From QQWI01 sp964522015 (GTDB lineage Bacteria > Bacillota > Clostridia > Peptostreptococcales > Acidaminobacteraceae), in NCBI GenBank assembly GCA_964522015.1, contig CAZFST010000016.1, positions 1 to 64,000 on the forward strand: DNA of 64,000 nucleotides, written 5' to 3'. Numbering within the stretch: position 1 is the first letter of the stretch; the number at the start of each line of letters is the position of its first letter. The notes beneath the pieces are model-generated. The model was not told the origin of the DNA. It saw only the letters and a list, made by a program, of their open reading frames with translations, and searched no databases. This document shows positions 43,720-53,208 of the stretch, one piece after another. Both the position numbers and the translations under genes were made by a program.

Positions 43720-44841
43720 TTACTCAACCTTTCTGACAATGCCTTGATCCACCTTAAATAAGAGGTACGTGCGGGTGTTATCTCCATAAGCATCAATGGT
43801 GAACTCATCTTGCAAACCATTGTAGGTTCCAATTTCTAGTATTTTCTCTAGGACGACTTGTGGCTTTGTGCTTTTGGACTGGGTCATACCGTCCTTTAAT
43901 GTCATCATGGTTTCAAAAGCATAAACAGATGCAAATGTAGGCGCTTGTCCATACCGTTTTCTAAAGGACTGATCAAATGCCGTAAACTCTGGTGTCTCTT
44001 TTGAAGCATCCATGGCCCCCACTAGCACCATACCGTCAACAAATTCGCCACCCTTCTTAACGAGTTCAGTGGTGTTGGCCCATAATGGTCCCAAAAACTC
44101 AGTCTCTGCATCAATGGTTTTTAATTGCTTCACCATCTGAGCACAGTCCTGGGAACTGGCAATGACAAAGACCCCTTCCGGATCCATGGTTTTAAATGCT
44201 TCTATGGCTTTTGTAACGCTTTTATCATCTGCTGGATTATATGCCATAGCACTAACTGCAATCCCAGTCTTCTCTAAAAATTGAGTTTGGAAATTTATGA
44301 CCAGTTGGTCTGTAAAACCCTTGTTGCGCTCATCAAATACAATCCACATGGATTTATAGTTTGCAGTTTTGGCGTAGTCCGTCAAAATCGTGGCTTGCTC
44401 TTGGGTAGAGGCAATAAACCGTATAAAATGGTCTTTTTGTTTAGAAAGGCTATCAGCACTGATGGTAGGGCCTAATAGTAACATGTCTTGCTGATTAACG
44501 TAATCCATAACCCCCATTGTCATGCCACTGGTAAAATGACCAATGACAAAATGGATGTCCTCTTTGATAAAGCTTTTTTGCTGCTCAAGTCCGACAGCCG
44601 TATCATTTTGATCATCTTTTTGGACCAAATCCACCAGACGACCGTTGATGCCGCCGTTTTCATTGATTTGTGCCACAGCCAGTTCAACCCCCCTGCGACC
44701 AGAAACCGATAAATCAGAGTTGGGACCTGTCATCGTTCCAATAACCCCGATTTTAATGGGCTCTTTTGGACTACAGGCGACGAAAAGGGAAATGAACAGG
44801 ATTAAAACGATAGGGACAAATACTTGTTTACCTTTAGTCAT
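43720..44841 (-). CDS. LivJ-like substrate-binding lipoprotein
   Basis: A 373-aa protein with a lipoprotein signal (lipobox SLFVAC, Cys23) and a type I periplasmic-binding fold: IKIGVIGTMTGPNSDLSVSGRRGVELAVAQIN and NGGINGR are classical for branched-chain amino-acid or ABC-type receptors. No ABC permease or ATPase gene is nearby. It sits between two signalling genes, its start overlapping the upstream stop in ATGA, so it probably presents a ligand to the hybrid kinase rather than to a transporter. Ligand unknown. Confidence 0.88.
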   Translation of the reverse strand: MTKGKQVFVPIVLILFISLFVACSPKEPIKIGVIGTMTGPNSDLSVSGRRGVELAVAQINENGGINGRLVDLVQKDDQNDTAVGLEQQKSFIKEDIHFVIGHFTSGMTMGVMDYVNQQDMLLLGPTISADSLSKQKDHFIRFIASTQEQATILTDYAKTANYKSMWIVFDERNKGFTDQLVINFQTQFLEKTGIAVSAMAYNPADDKSVTKAIEAFKTMDPEGVFVIASSQDCAQMVKQLKTIDAETEFLGPLWANTTELVKKGGEFVDGMVLVGAMDASKETPEFTAFDQSFRKRYGQAPTFASVYAFETMMTLKDGMTQSKSTKPQVVLEKILEIGTYNGLQDEFTIDAYGDNTRTYLLFKVDQGIVRKVE

Positions 44842-46403
44842 ATCAAGTCTTCCTCTCTTAGCTGTAACACATCCCGCACAAATACAGTAATCAAATGCGG
44901 GTCAAATTGAGTCCCTGAGCAACGGCTAAGCTCTTTTGCAGCTGCCTTTATCGTCATGCTGGAGCGATAGGTTCTCTCACAGGTCATGGCATCAAAGGCA
45001 TCAATGATACTGAGGATTTTAGCGTGGTATGGAATATGAATCCCAGTGATACCACTGGGATACCCCAGTCCATCAATCCGTTCGTGATGACACAGGACGG
45101 CATCGGCATAAAACATCATTTCCGGTGCAGATGACAACAATCGATACCCAATTTCCGGGTGCCGTTTAAGAGAGATCCATTCATCGTGAGATAGATGGCC
45201 TGGTTTACTTAAGATGGATTCTTCAATGGCAATCTTGCCGATATCATGAACCAAGCCCATGACCTTCAGCATCTGTACTTCTTTAGTATCTAGATTCAAA
45301 GCGATACCAAACTGTTCGCAAGCATCGCTGACCCTTCTAGAGTGAGCTTCTTCCCGAGGATTTTTCTCGTGAAGGGTATTGAGAATCGAACCCAGCATGA
45401 CACTTCTTACACTTTCACCCTTTAACACTTTATCTCGTATCAGTGCATCTTCTGCATTGATTAAGAGTTGTGGCAACAGGGGTTTCTCTTTTTCCTTTGG
45501 CAAACCTTCATCGGAAAAATAGTCATAGGGACTGGCTAACGTTCCAGCACCCACTATTGAACTCTGAATTAGCCGGGAGGAAGAGGCTGCAGGAGGATTA
45601 GCAATTGCAATGTGACCATCAAATAAATCATACCCACAAGCGAGGTTCAAATTGATATCGTTGATCATGACCGCCTCAAAGGTCCTTTTAATGATAGAGG
45701 CCATATCTTCTACCTGCTTACGGCTCACATCGGCCATCAAAACCACAAATTCATCTCCCCCCCACCGGGCTGTTAAGGCCTTTTTAGGCTGATGGGTTGA
45801 GATGATCTTAGCAGCAGTTTTTAAAAATTCATCTCCTGTTTCACTGCCAAAAGCATCATTGACAACCTTCAGGCCATTAATATCAATCATCAAGAGTCCG
45901 CAGGTCATTTGGATACTCTGTATAAACTCTGGTCCATTTGTTTTAAAAAAATGGCGGTTGAAGAGCCCCGTTAAAGGATCCGTTTTGCTAAGGTTTGCAA
46001 TGTTCCTGGTTCTATGGGCAGCTTCAATGGCATTTTTCACTTTAAGTGGCAAAGAGACTTTCATCGCCTCATCGCTTAAGGGCTTGGAAAAATAGTCGTA
46101 GGCCCCTAGATTCAGGACCCGTTCAAGGACTTCGGTACTCATTAAACCCGAGCAAACAATGACAGGAGTATCCACAGTCCGTACATCGGATTTAAGATCC
46201 AATAGGATACTGAAGCCATCAATCTGCGGCATTTTTAAATCGATGATGCAAACATCCACAAACTGAGATATCACAAGGGATTTGGTATCCAAACCATTGG
46301 AGGTTTCGATAATTCGCAAAGCGGGCATGTTCTTTTTTAAAATCATTGCGATGACACCACGGTCAACTGCCGAGTCATCCACAAGTAAAATCGTACGTTC
46401 CAT
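44838..46403 (-). CDS. Response regulator with GGDEF and HD-GYP domains
   Basis: A 521-aa protein: receiver domain (1-120, phospho-Asp in CIIDLKMPQIDG), GGDEF domain with the intact WGGDEF (about 216), and a C-terminal HD-GYP domain with VHDIGK (about 384) and HHERIDGLGYPSG. It can in principle both make and degrade cyclic-di-GMP (or cGAMP for some HD-GYPs) under control of phosphorylation by the hybrid kinase in the same operon. AAGGGGG precedes the start. It is the first gene of the three-gene operon. Confidence 0.92.
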   Translation of the reverse strand: MERTILLVDDSAVDRGVIAMILKKNMPALRIIETSNGLDTKSLVISQFVDVCIIDLKMPQIDGFSILLDLKSDVRTVDTPVIVCSGLMSTEVLERVLNLGAYDYFSKPLSDEAMKVSLPLKVKNAIEAAHRTRNIANLSKTDPLTGLFNRHFFKTNGPEFIQSIQMTCGLLMIDINGLKVVNDAFGSETGDEFLKTAAKIISTHQPKKALTARWGGDEFVVLMADVSRKQVEDMASIIKRTFEAVMINDINLNLACGYDLFDGHIAIANPPAASSSRLIQSSIVGAGTLASPYDYFSDEGLPKEKEKPLLPQLLINAEDALIRDKVLKGESVRSVMLGSILNTLHEKNPREEAHSRRVSDACEQFGIALNLDTKEVQMLKVMGLVHDIGKIAIEESILSKPGHLSHDEWISLKRHPEIGYRLLSSAPEMMFYADAVLCHHERIDGLGYPSGITGIHIPYHAKILSIIDAFDAMTCERTYRSSMTIKAAAKELSRCSGTQFDPHLITVFVRDVLQLREEDLI

Positions 46404-46508
46404 TAAGTGCCCCCTTGATGTACAATGCTCTTTTTAATGCGTCTTTTATTAGTTTACCCTAATAAATTTCCTTTTAACAGACAAAATAATTTTATGTTTA
46501 GGTCAGGT

Positions 46509-46537
46509 TTGCAGATCAAGGGCTTGTCGGTTATAAT
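46509..46537 (+). promoter_or_regulatory. Promoter of rarD
   Basis: TTGCAG (46509-46514), 17-bp spacer, TATAAT (46532-46537), 36 bp ahead of the rarD start. Confidence 0.7.
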
Positions 46538-46573
46538 CAGTGTAGCGTCGGCCTAAAGGAGAAAGGACATTTA

Positions 46574-47473
46574 ATGAACCCTAAGCATTCAAATCGCAAA
46601 ACTCGCTTAATTGGCCTCATCTATGGGGCAGGGGCATTTGTCCTTTGGGGACTTTTACCGCTCTATTGGAAACTCGTTAAAGCCCTAAGTCCCTACCAAA
46701 TTTTTTCTCATCGAGTGGTATGGTCCCTGGTTTTTATGATGGTATTGCTTCTTTTCAGTCGACAATTAACTGCCTTTATCAAGCTGATTCAGCAACCGAA
46801 AATGTGGCTCAAGGTGTTGGGGCCGGCTGTTTTTATTAGCATTAACTGGCTGGTTTATATCTGGAGTGTCAATAGCGGCTACGTAATCGAGGCTAGTTTA
46901 GGCTACTTTATCAACCCCCTGGTGTTGACCATCTTTGGGTCTCTATTTTTTAAAGAAACCATTACAAGACTTCAAGCCGTAGGTATTCTCTTAGCCACTG
47001 TGGGCGTTCTATATAAGACACTGGCCTATGGTCAAGTCCCTTGGATAGCCTTGGTTTTGGCATTTTCCTTTGCCACTTATGGCCTTCTCAAAAAACTCTC
47101 ATCTTTAGATTCAATTATGGGATTAAGTTTTGAGACACTTGTTATCAGTTTGCCAGCTTTGGGTTTTCTCATCACTCAGGAATCTAGCGGTCAAGGGATC
47201 ACGGGAAGATTACCTGGCTACTTTTGGATTTTAATCGGAGTCAGTGGCATCGCGACGGCGACGCCGCTCTTAATGTATGCTGAAAGCACCAAGCGTCTCC
47301 CCTTGAATGTCCTTGGATTTTTGCAATACATTTCCCCTAGCATCTCCTTAGTGCTAGGGATTTTCATCTTCAATGAAGCCTTTGATACCAAAGACTTAGT
47401 GGCATTTTCAATGATTTGGGCTGGCCTTGTTTGTTTCTCTATTTCCCAATATCAAGCACTGAAAAATATGTGA
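46574..47473 (+). CDS. rarD: RarD-family EamA transporter
   Basis: A 299-aa protein with ten hydrophobic segments and the RarD-specific opening GAGAFVLWGLLPLYWKLV and RVVWSLVFM. RarD proteins are drug/metabolite-superfamily permeases, named for chloramphenicol sensitivity in E. coli, with no firmly known substrate. AAAGGAG precedes the ATG and a good sigma-A promoter lies upstream. It is convergent with the GGDEF-EAL gene and shares a bidirectional terminator with it. Confidence 0.9.
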   Translation: MNPKHSNRKTRLIGLIYGAGAFVLWGLLPLYWKLVKALSPYQIFSHRVVWSLVFMMVLLLFSRQLTAFIKLIQQPKMWLKVLGPAVFISINWLVYIWSVNSGYVIEASLGYFINPLVLTIFGSLFFKETITRLQAVGILLATVGVLYKTLAYGQVPWIALVLAFSFATYGLLKKLSSLDSIMGLSFETLVISLPALGFLITQESSGQGITGRLPGYFWILIGVSGIATATPLLMYAESTKRLPLNVLGFLQYISPSISLVLGIFIFNEAFDTKDLVAFSMIWAGLVCFSISQYQALKNM

Positions 47474-47480
47474 TTTACAG

Positions 47481-47532
47481 AAAGACCCCCTGCAGTCCAT
47501 TTGTTTGTCACATGGACTGCGGGGGGTCTTTT
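47481..47532. terminator. Bidirectional terminator between rarD and the GGDEF-EAL gene
   Basis: A 20-bp inverted repeat (47481-47500 against 47512-47531, one mismatch) with an 11-nt loop; A/T runs flank both sides so it can act in both directions. Confidence 0.88.
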
Positions 47533-47536
47533 GATT

Positions 47537-50494
47537 CTAACCGACTTCTTGAGTTTCAACCTTTTGGATTTCAATTGTTTCTTTGTTTTCTGTCTCCCTA
47601 TGGGGTAAGGTCAATCCCTCTCGCAAGAGCACCTGAATCTTTTGAGCAGGAAGGGGCTTACTAAATAGGTAACCTTGTAAAAAGTCGCAACCACCCCGTT
47701 TAAGTCGGTTAACTTCGGCCACTTCTTCTACCCCCTCGGCCACAACCTTCAGTTGTAAACCATGGGCTAATCCAATCAGACTATCCATTACTTGAATACT
47801 TTCAAGTCCAATAAACTTATCTTTTAAACTCTTATCTAGTTTGATCTTATCTACTGGGATGAAGGTTAAATAGTTTAGTGAAGAGTAACCTGTTCCAAAG
47901 TCATCCAGAGCAATTTTGATCCCCAATGCTTTAAGGTCGTATAGGACTCTTAAGTTTTCTTCCCGATTTTCAACCAAAATATTCTCAGTGATTTCAACTT
48001 CTATGAGGCTGGCATCAACATCGTAGACTCTCAGTTGGGATGCGATAAAGGTCACCAAATAAGGATCGTACATTTGTCTAGGGGAGATATTGATGGCGAT
48101 GGGTTTCACACAAACCCCTGCATCTAACCAAAAGCGCATTTGTGAAATGGCTTCTGTAATCACCCACCTGCCAATTTCAAGAATCAATCCCGTGTCCTCA
48201 GCGATTGAGATAAACTCTACAGGGGATAGGCTTAGGTCTTTCATGCGAATTAATGCTTCAAAATAGGCAATTTCAGAGGAATCTGAAAACACTACTGGCT
48301 GGTAGTAAAGCATAAATCCATTGGTATTCAGTGTCTGCCTGAGGATTTGCTCTATTTTCAATTTAGCGCTTAGGGCCAGGGTCATATCCTGGCTAAAGGC
48401 GCGGTACTGATTCTTTCCTGATTGCTTGGCACTGTACATGGCCACATCTGCTTTGATTAATAATTCTTCAACCGTGGTAGCATCCACTGGATACCTGGCA
48501 ATCCCAGTACTAATGGTAATCAGCTGCTCGGTGCCGTCAATCACGCAGTGGTTTTTAAAGGCATCCACAATCTCAGAAAGACAATGGGTAATATTATTTA
48601 AATCGGTTTCCCCTGTCAATTGAATTAAAAATTCATCCCCGCCAAATCTAAAGACATGACCATGATCACACAGATGTTCTTTTAATAAATTGGAGATATG
48701 CTGGAGCACTTTATCACCATAGACGTGACCAAGGCTGTCATTGATATTCTTGAAATTATCAACGTCCATCAAAAGAACAGCGCCTTCTTGATGGGTCTCT
48801 AAATCCCCATGCACCATTTGCTCAAATTTTCTGCGACTATATAAACCAGTTAGGGGGTCGTGGTCTGCCAAATACTGAATATAGAGTTCTTGTTCTTTAT
48901 GGGTGGTGATATCTAACATAACACCGGTTAAGATGGGTTCTTGGCTCGGTCTGATTTTAACCACCCGTCCCCGCATTAAATACCAACGCCACTGACCAGA
49001 AAGATCTTTAAATCGTAATTGAAGATGGACGTTTTCGCTTTGAATCGCTTCTCTTAGCAGGGCTTGATCCTCTGGGTGTACTCCCCGAGACATGAGGTCT
49101 TCTATGGCTTGATGATCCACCACACCCCCGATAATATCAGAAAAATTATTGGAAAAAGAGATGGTTTGATCTTGGTTACGATATTCCCAGATAAAACTTT
49201 CTGTGGCCTCGATGGCAATGGCATAGCGATGTTTCAGATTTTCTACTTTCTCTGCAAATTCTTGTATCTCATCATATTGTGCCCGCAATTCTTCTTCACC
49301 GGCTGTCAACTGGCCAATGGTGGCTTCCAGTTCTTCGTTGGCCGCTGTCAATTCTTCTTGATTTTCAACCATATGCTCAAAATAAGCTTGAGTCAGTTCC
49401 AAAACGTGATTAACCGTTTGCCGTGGACCATCAAAGGCATCGGAACTATCTGAAGGCAGTCGGTAACGGATGTCAGATTCGATTGAAATGGCGCCTAGGT
49501 CATTTTGAAGGGCCATAATGGGCTTGATAATGCTGTTCTTTTGAATATAGTCTAGCAGAATGGCTATAATGGCCAATAGCAAGAGGCCTATGGCCACAAT
49601 CCGCAAACTGTTCTGCTTAACGGCAGTGTTAACACTCTCCATGGAAAAGGCCAAGCTAAAGACAGTGTTTAGCCCCTTAGAACCCATTAATGGAACATAG
49701 ACGACAAAAACGTCCCCACTTGGTGTTACGCTGGAATGGACGATGCCATTTTGAAGCCTATTAACTGCCACTTGATCTAACAAGGCACCGGATTCAATGG
49801 TGCCAAAGGCTTCAGAATCCGTATCTGCTCGCCGGGTCATTTTAAGATTTTCATCTAAAATAGCGGCAAAAACAACCCCTTCGTTTTTGATGATATCACT
49901 GAGAAGGGTTTGATAACTAAATCGCTTTGTCAGTTCGTGAACCGCATCGGCAGGAATCCCTATTTGTACAAATTCCCCCGATGGAATGCGGTAATAACCA
50001 TATCGATTGTAGGTGTCAGACTCTGTATCCTTTCTTATGTCTTCAAGGTAAAGGTCTGTTTTTAAGGCCATAAAACGACGTACAGGATGATAGGATGGCG
50101 CCTGCCAACCTTGATACGTATCGATGGTTGAAAAGATAATTTCGCCCTTTTGATTAAACCAGTTGGTTTCCCCTACCCCAAGATTTGAAGCGATGGTTCT
50201 TAAATTTTCATTTGAAATGGCTTCCTTTTGATGGGTGATTGTCCACCCCACCATGGCGATTTTTTCTTTAAGACCACCGTCAATGGTTTTGAGTGCCTGC
50301 TCGTTATCCAGTGTCCGTGCGGAAACACTTTGCGCAAGATTGATGGCGTTGACCTTCATTTGTTCTTTAAGGCTGGCCTCCAATGTCATTGACGCACTGG
50401 CCGCTAGGCCTAAAATGCCAACTAAAACAGCAACAAGAGGCAAGATGATGATCCTTTTAGTGATTGGCATCCTTTTTTTAGGAAAATTTTGCAT
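47537..50494 (-). CDS. Membrane GGDEF-EAL protein with PAS domain
   Basis: About 985 aa. One membrane helix near residue 20, an extracellular Cache-type sensor (to ~295), a second helix, a HAMP-like linker and coiled coil, a PAS domain (about 425-545), then GGDEF with intact FGGDEF (about 615) and EAL with EALIRM (about 745), DDFGTGYSS (about 860) and EGVE. Both domains keep their catalytic motifs, so it may synthesise and degrade cyclic-di-GMP. ATG at 50494 follows AGGAG; two in-frame TTG codons lie just upstream. Confidence 0.92.
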   Translation of the reverse strand: MQNFPKKRMPITKRIIILPLVAVLVGILGLAASASMTLEASLKEQMKVNAINLAQSVSARTLDNEQALKTIDGGLKEKIAMVGWTITHQKEAISNENLRTIASNLGVGETNWFNQKGEIIFSTIDTYQGWQAPSYHPVRRFMALKTDLYLEDIRKDTESDTYNRYGYYRIPSGEFVQIGIPADAVHELTKRFSYQTLLSDIIKNEGVVFAAILDENLKMTRRADTDSEAFGTIESGALLDQVAVNRLQNGIVHSSVTPSGDVFVVYVPLMGSKGLNTVFSLAFSMESVNTAVKQNSLRIVAIGLLLLAIIAILLDYIQKNSIIKPIMALQNDLGAISIESDIRYRLPSDSSDAFDGPRQTVNHVLELTQAYFEHMVENQEELTAANEELEATIGQLTAGEEELRAQYDEIQEFAEKVENLKHRYAIAIEATESFIWEYRNQDQTISFSNNFSDIIGGVVDHQAIEDLMSRGVHPEDQALLREAIQSENVHLQLRFKDLSGQWRWYLMRGRVVKIRPSQEPILTGVMLDITTHKEQELYIQYLADHDPLTGLYSRRKFEQMVHGDLETHQEGAVLLMDVDNFKNINDSLGHVYGDKVLQHISNLLKEHLCDHGHVFRFGGDEFLIQLTGETDLNNITHCLSEIVDAFKNHCVIDGTEQLITISTGIARYPVDATTVEELLIKADVAMYSAKQSGKNQYRAFSQDMTLALSAKLKIEQILRQTLNTNGFMLYYQPVVFSDSSEIAYFEALIRMKDLSLSPVEFISIAEDTGLILEIGRWVITEAISQMRFWLDAGVCVKPIAINISPRQMYDPYLVTFIASQLRVYDVDASLIEVEITENILVENREENLRVLYDLKALGIKIALDDFGTGYSSLNYLTFIPVDKIKLDKSLKDKFIGLESIQVMDSLIGLAHGLQLKVVAEGVEEVAEVNRLKRGGCDFLQGYLFSKPLPAQKIQVLLREGLTLPHRETENKETIEIQKVETQEVG

Positions 50495-50670
50495 GTTCAA
50501 CAACTCCTATAAGAAAAATACCCCTATTTGGGCTTATGTGATTTACCAGTGGCGTATTTAAATTAACACACGCCACAACATTATACACTATAGCCGTCAT
50601 CATTAAAAGCAACTTGTAGTAAGTTATTAAACAGACAAAACTCGGGACTTATCAACCTCAGAAAATATCA

Positions 50671-50698
50671 AAAGGACGTCTCCTAAGAGACGTCCTTT
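50671..50698. terminator. Terminator hairpin after gdhA
   Basis: A perfect 12-bp stem AAAGGACGTCTC / GAGACGTCCTTT with a CTAA loop, 33 bp past the gdhA stop. Confidence 0.8.
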
Positions 50699-50730
50699 CC
50701 TATAATCTATTATTATAATTATGATTAATA

Positions 50731-52065
50731 CTAATAATCCCCTTGGGACATCATGGCTTTAGTGACCCTTAAGAAGCCAGCAATGTTGGCACCTGCCACC
50801 AGATTATAACCGAATCCATATTCCTGTGATGCCTGTGCTGAGGCTTTATGGATATTCTGCATAATCTCTTTAAGCTTATGGTCCACCTCATCAAAGGTCC
50901 AAACCAGTTTCATGGCATTTTGCGACATTTCCAGGGCTGAAGTTGCGACACCTCCTGCATTAGCGGCTTTTGCAGGGGCAACGTAAATGCCTTGCTCAAG
51001 GAGATACTTTAAGGCTTCGTTGGTACTTGGCATATTGGCCCCTTCGCCAATGGCGATAACACCGTTTGCCACCAGGGCCTTTGCATCTTCTAGTTCTATG
51101 TCATTTTGAGTTGCGCAGGGCAGTGCAATATCGCAAGGCACTTGCCAGACACCACGACCCATCGTAAATTTTGCCTGGGGATGATCAAGGACGTAATCGC
51201 TAATCCGCCTGCGTTCCACTTCTTTTAATTGCTTAAGAGACTGGATGTCTATACCATTTGGATCGTAGATCCACCCCTGTGAATCAGAGGCCGTGACCAC
51301 TTTAGCACCCAGTTGCTGTGCTTTTTCTATGGCATAAAGCGCCACGTTACCAGAACCAGTCACGGTGATAATTTTATCTTTAATATATTTGCCGTTATGA
51401 AGGAGCATGGCTTCTACAAAGTACAATAACCCATAACCCGTTGCTTCAGTGCGCCCCAGTGAGCCCCCGTAGTGAACCCCCTTACCGGTGATAACCCCAT
51501 TTTCAAAGCTCCCTCGGGCCCGGCGGTATTGCCCGTACAAGTACCCGATTTCCCTACCGCCGACGCCAATATCCCCTGCAGGAACATCTAAGTCTGGGCC
51601 GATATGGCGCTGAAGCTCTTCCATAAAACTCTGGCAAAACCGCATAATTTCCTTATCCGACTTACCTTTTGGATCAAAATCGGAACCGCCCTTGCCACCA
51701 CCGATAGGCAGACCTGTTAAAGCGTTTTTAAAAATCTGCTCAAAGCCTAAAAATTTCACAATACCGCTATAAACCGAGGGGTGAAAACGCAAACCACCCT
51801 TGTAAGGACCGATTGCACCGTTGAATTGAATCCGGAAACCTCTATTGACCTGTGTCTTGCCTTGATCATCTAGCCAAGGAACTCTAAAGGTAATTTGTCT
51901 TTCAGGCTCTACTAGCCGCTCTAAAATGCTTTCTGCCTCGTACTCAGGGTGTCTTTCTAAAACAGGCACCAGGGATTCAAAAACTTCTTCTACGGCTTGC
52001 AAAAATTCTGGTTCGTTGGCATTGCGTTTCTTTGTGGCTTCCAATGTTCGATGAGTGTAAGACAT
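50731..52065 (-). CDS. gdhA: NADP-type glutamate dehydrogenase
   Basis: 444 aa, the usual length of hexameric bacterial GdhA. GPYKGGLRFHPSV, the catalytic-lysine region LTGLPIGGGKGGSDFDPKG, VPAGDIGVGGREIGY and the Rossmann TVTGSGNVALYA are all present. It interconverts 2-oxoglutarate plus ammonia and glutamate. AAAGGAG precedes the ATG. A Fur-box-like palindrome lies 41 bp upstream. Confidence 0.94.
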   Translation of the reverse strand: MSYTHRTLEATKKRNANEPEFLQAVEEVFESLVPVLERHPEYEAESILERLVEPERQITFRVPWLDDQGKTQVNRGFRIQFNGAIGPYKGGLRFHPSVYSGIVKFLGFEQIFKNALTGLPIGGGKGGSDFDPKGKSDKEIMRFCQSFMEELQRHIGPDLDVPAGDIGVGGREIGYLYGQYRRARGSFENGVITGKGVHYGGSLGRTEATGYGLLYFVEAMLLHNGKYIKDKIITVTGSGNVALYAIEKAQQLGAKVVTASDSQGWIYDPNGIDIQSLKQLKEVERRRISDYVLDHPQAKFTMGRGVWQVPCDIALPCATQNDIELEDAKALVANGVIAIGEGANMPSTNEALKYLLEQGIYVAPAKAANAGGVATSALEMSQNAMKLVWTFDEVDHKLKEIMQNIHKASAQASQEYGFGYNLVAGANIAGFLRVTKAMMSQGDY

Positions 52066-52105
52066 GTTTAGTCTCCTTTGGAATCGAAATTAATTACCTT
52101 TGCTT

Positions 52106-52124
52106 GATAACCATTATCGTTATA
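52106..52124. promoter_or_regulatory. Fur-box-like palindrome upstream of gdhA
   Basis: The minus strand of this 19-mer agrees at 15 of 19 positions with the classical Fur consensus. It overlaps a possible -10 box (TATAAC). Chance occurrence in AT-rich DNA cannot be excluded. Confidence 0.3.
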
Positions 52125-52196
52125 CCCAATGGACTTTTGACTAAACACATGAATATCATGAATTGAGTTTTATAAATAGTTTTTTATCACTTTTTT

Positions 52197-53117
52197 TCAT
52201 AAATGCGCTTTTTCAAGATTAAAGGGTGTCTCTTGATAGACATAGTAATTAAGCCAGTTTGAAAACAGGAGATTTCCATGGCTCCGCCATTTAACAATAG
52301 GCCCTTGTTCAGCATCATCCTGTGGAAAGTAATGCTTGGGTTTTTCAATGGCTAATCCCTTGTTAACATCTCTAAAGTATTCACTGGCCAGGGTCATGGC
52401 GTCGTATTCTGAATGACCGGTTGCATAAACTTCCCGACCATCTTTTGAAACGATAATGCCCACTCCGGATTCTTCAGAATAGGCCAGAACTTCAAGGGCA
52501 TCAACAGCCAAGACATCTTCCAGGCGAATTTCCGTATGACGGGACTGGGGAATCCAGAAGGCATCGTCAAACCCTCTTAGGAGTTTTGCATTTTGCACTA
52601 GGGCCTTATGCTCAAAAACCCCAAAACACTTCTGCGCTAGGGGATACTTTTTAATATTGTATTTTTTATAAAGACCCGCCTGGGCCCCCCAGCAAATATG
52701 AAATACAGCAAAACCATGATGGGTGCTCCAATCAAAAATTTCACTGAGCTGGTCCCAGTAAGTGACTGCCTCAAATTCAAGATTCTCAATGGGTGCCCCT
52801 GTGATAATCAGGCCGTCAAAATTTTGATCTTTGACCTGTGAAAAGGGCACGTAAAACTTTTGCAGATAATCAGAAGACGTGTTCTTTGACTGATGATAAT
52901 CCAGTTGTATCAAAACGATTTCTGTTTGTAAGGGGGTATTGCCAAGCACTCTTAAAAGTTGGGTCTCTGTGACTTCTTTAGTCGGCATCAAATTCAAGAT
53001 GCCAATCCTGAGGGGTCTAATATCTTGATGATGTGCCCGACTTTGTGTCATGGTGAAAATATTCTCGCTGGCAAGAACCGATGCCGCGGGTAAATGATTC
53101 GGTATAATCACTGGCAT
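52197..53117 (-). CDS. metA: Homoserine O-acyltransferase MetA, predicted acetyl type
   Basis: 306 aa. The catalytic cysteine is C142 in FHICWGAQ; the N-terminal PAASVLASENIF and RPLRIGILNLMP stretches and SRHTE are MetA hallmarks. Position 111 is Glu (TGAPIE), the residue reported to select acetyl-CoA; succinyl-specific enzymes have Gly there. So it probably makes O-acetyl-homoserine for methionine synthesis. AGGGGG precedes the start. I looked for a SAM riboswitch or T-box upstream and found none; only 91 bp separate it from the divergent gene. Confidence 0.92.
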   Translation of the reverse strand: MPVIIPNHLPAASVLASENIFTMTQSRAHHQDIRPLRIGILNLMPTKEVTETQLLRVLGNTPLQTEIVLIQLDYHQSKNTSSDYLQKFYVPFSQVKDQNFDGLIITGAPIENLEFEAVTYWDQLSEIFDWSTHHGFAVFHICWGAQAGLYKKYNIKKYPLAQKCFGVFEHKALVQNAKLLRGFDDAFWIPQSRHTEIRLEDVLAVDALEVLAYSEESGVGIIVSKDGREVYATGHSEYDAMTLASEYFRDVNKGLAIEKPKHYFPQDDAEQGPIVKWRSHGNLLFSNWLNYYVYQETPFNLEKAHL

Positions 53118-53208
53118 AAATTGACCCCCTATATACTGATGATAAAAACGCCTTAACCCTGCTCATCCGTGTTATAATACATTTATGTATACGAAATCGG
53201 AGGATTAT

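Noticed and set aside
53118..53208. SAM riboswitch or T-box upstream of metA
   Set aside because: The intergenic region is only 91 bp and lacks the conserved stems of either element.
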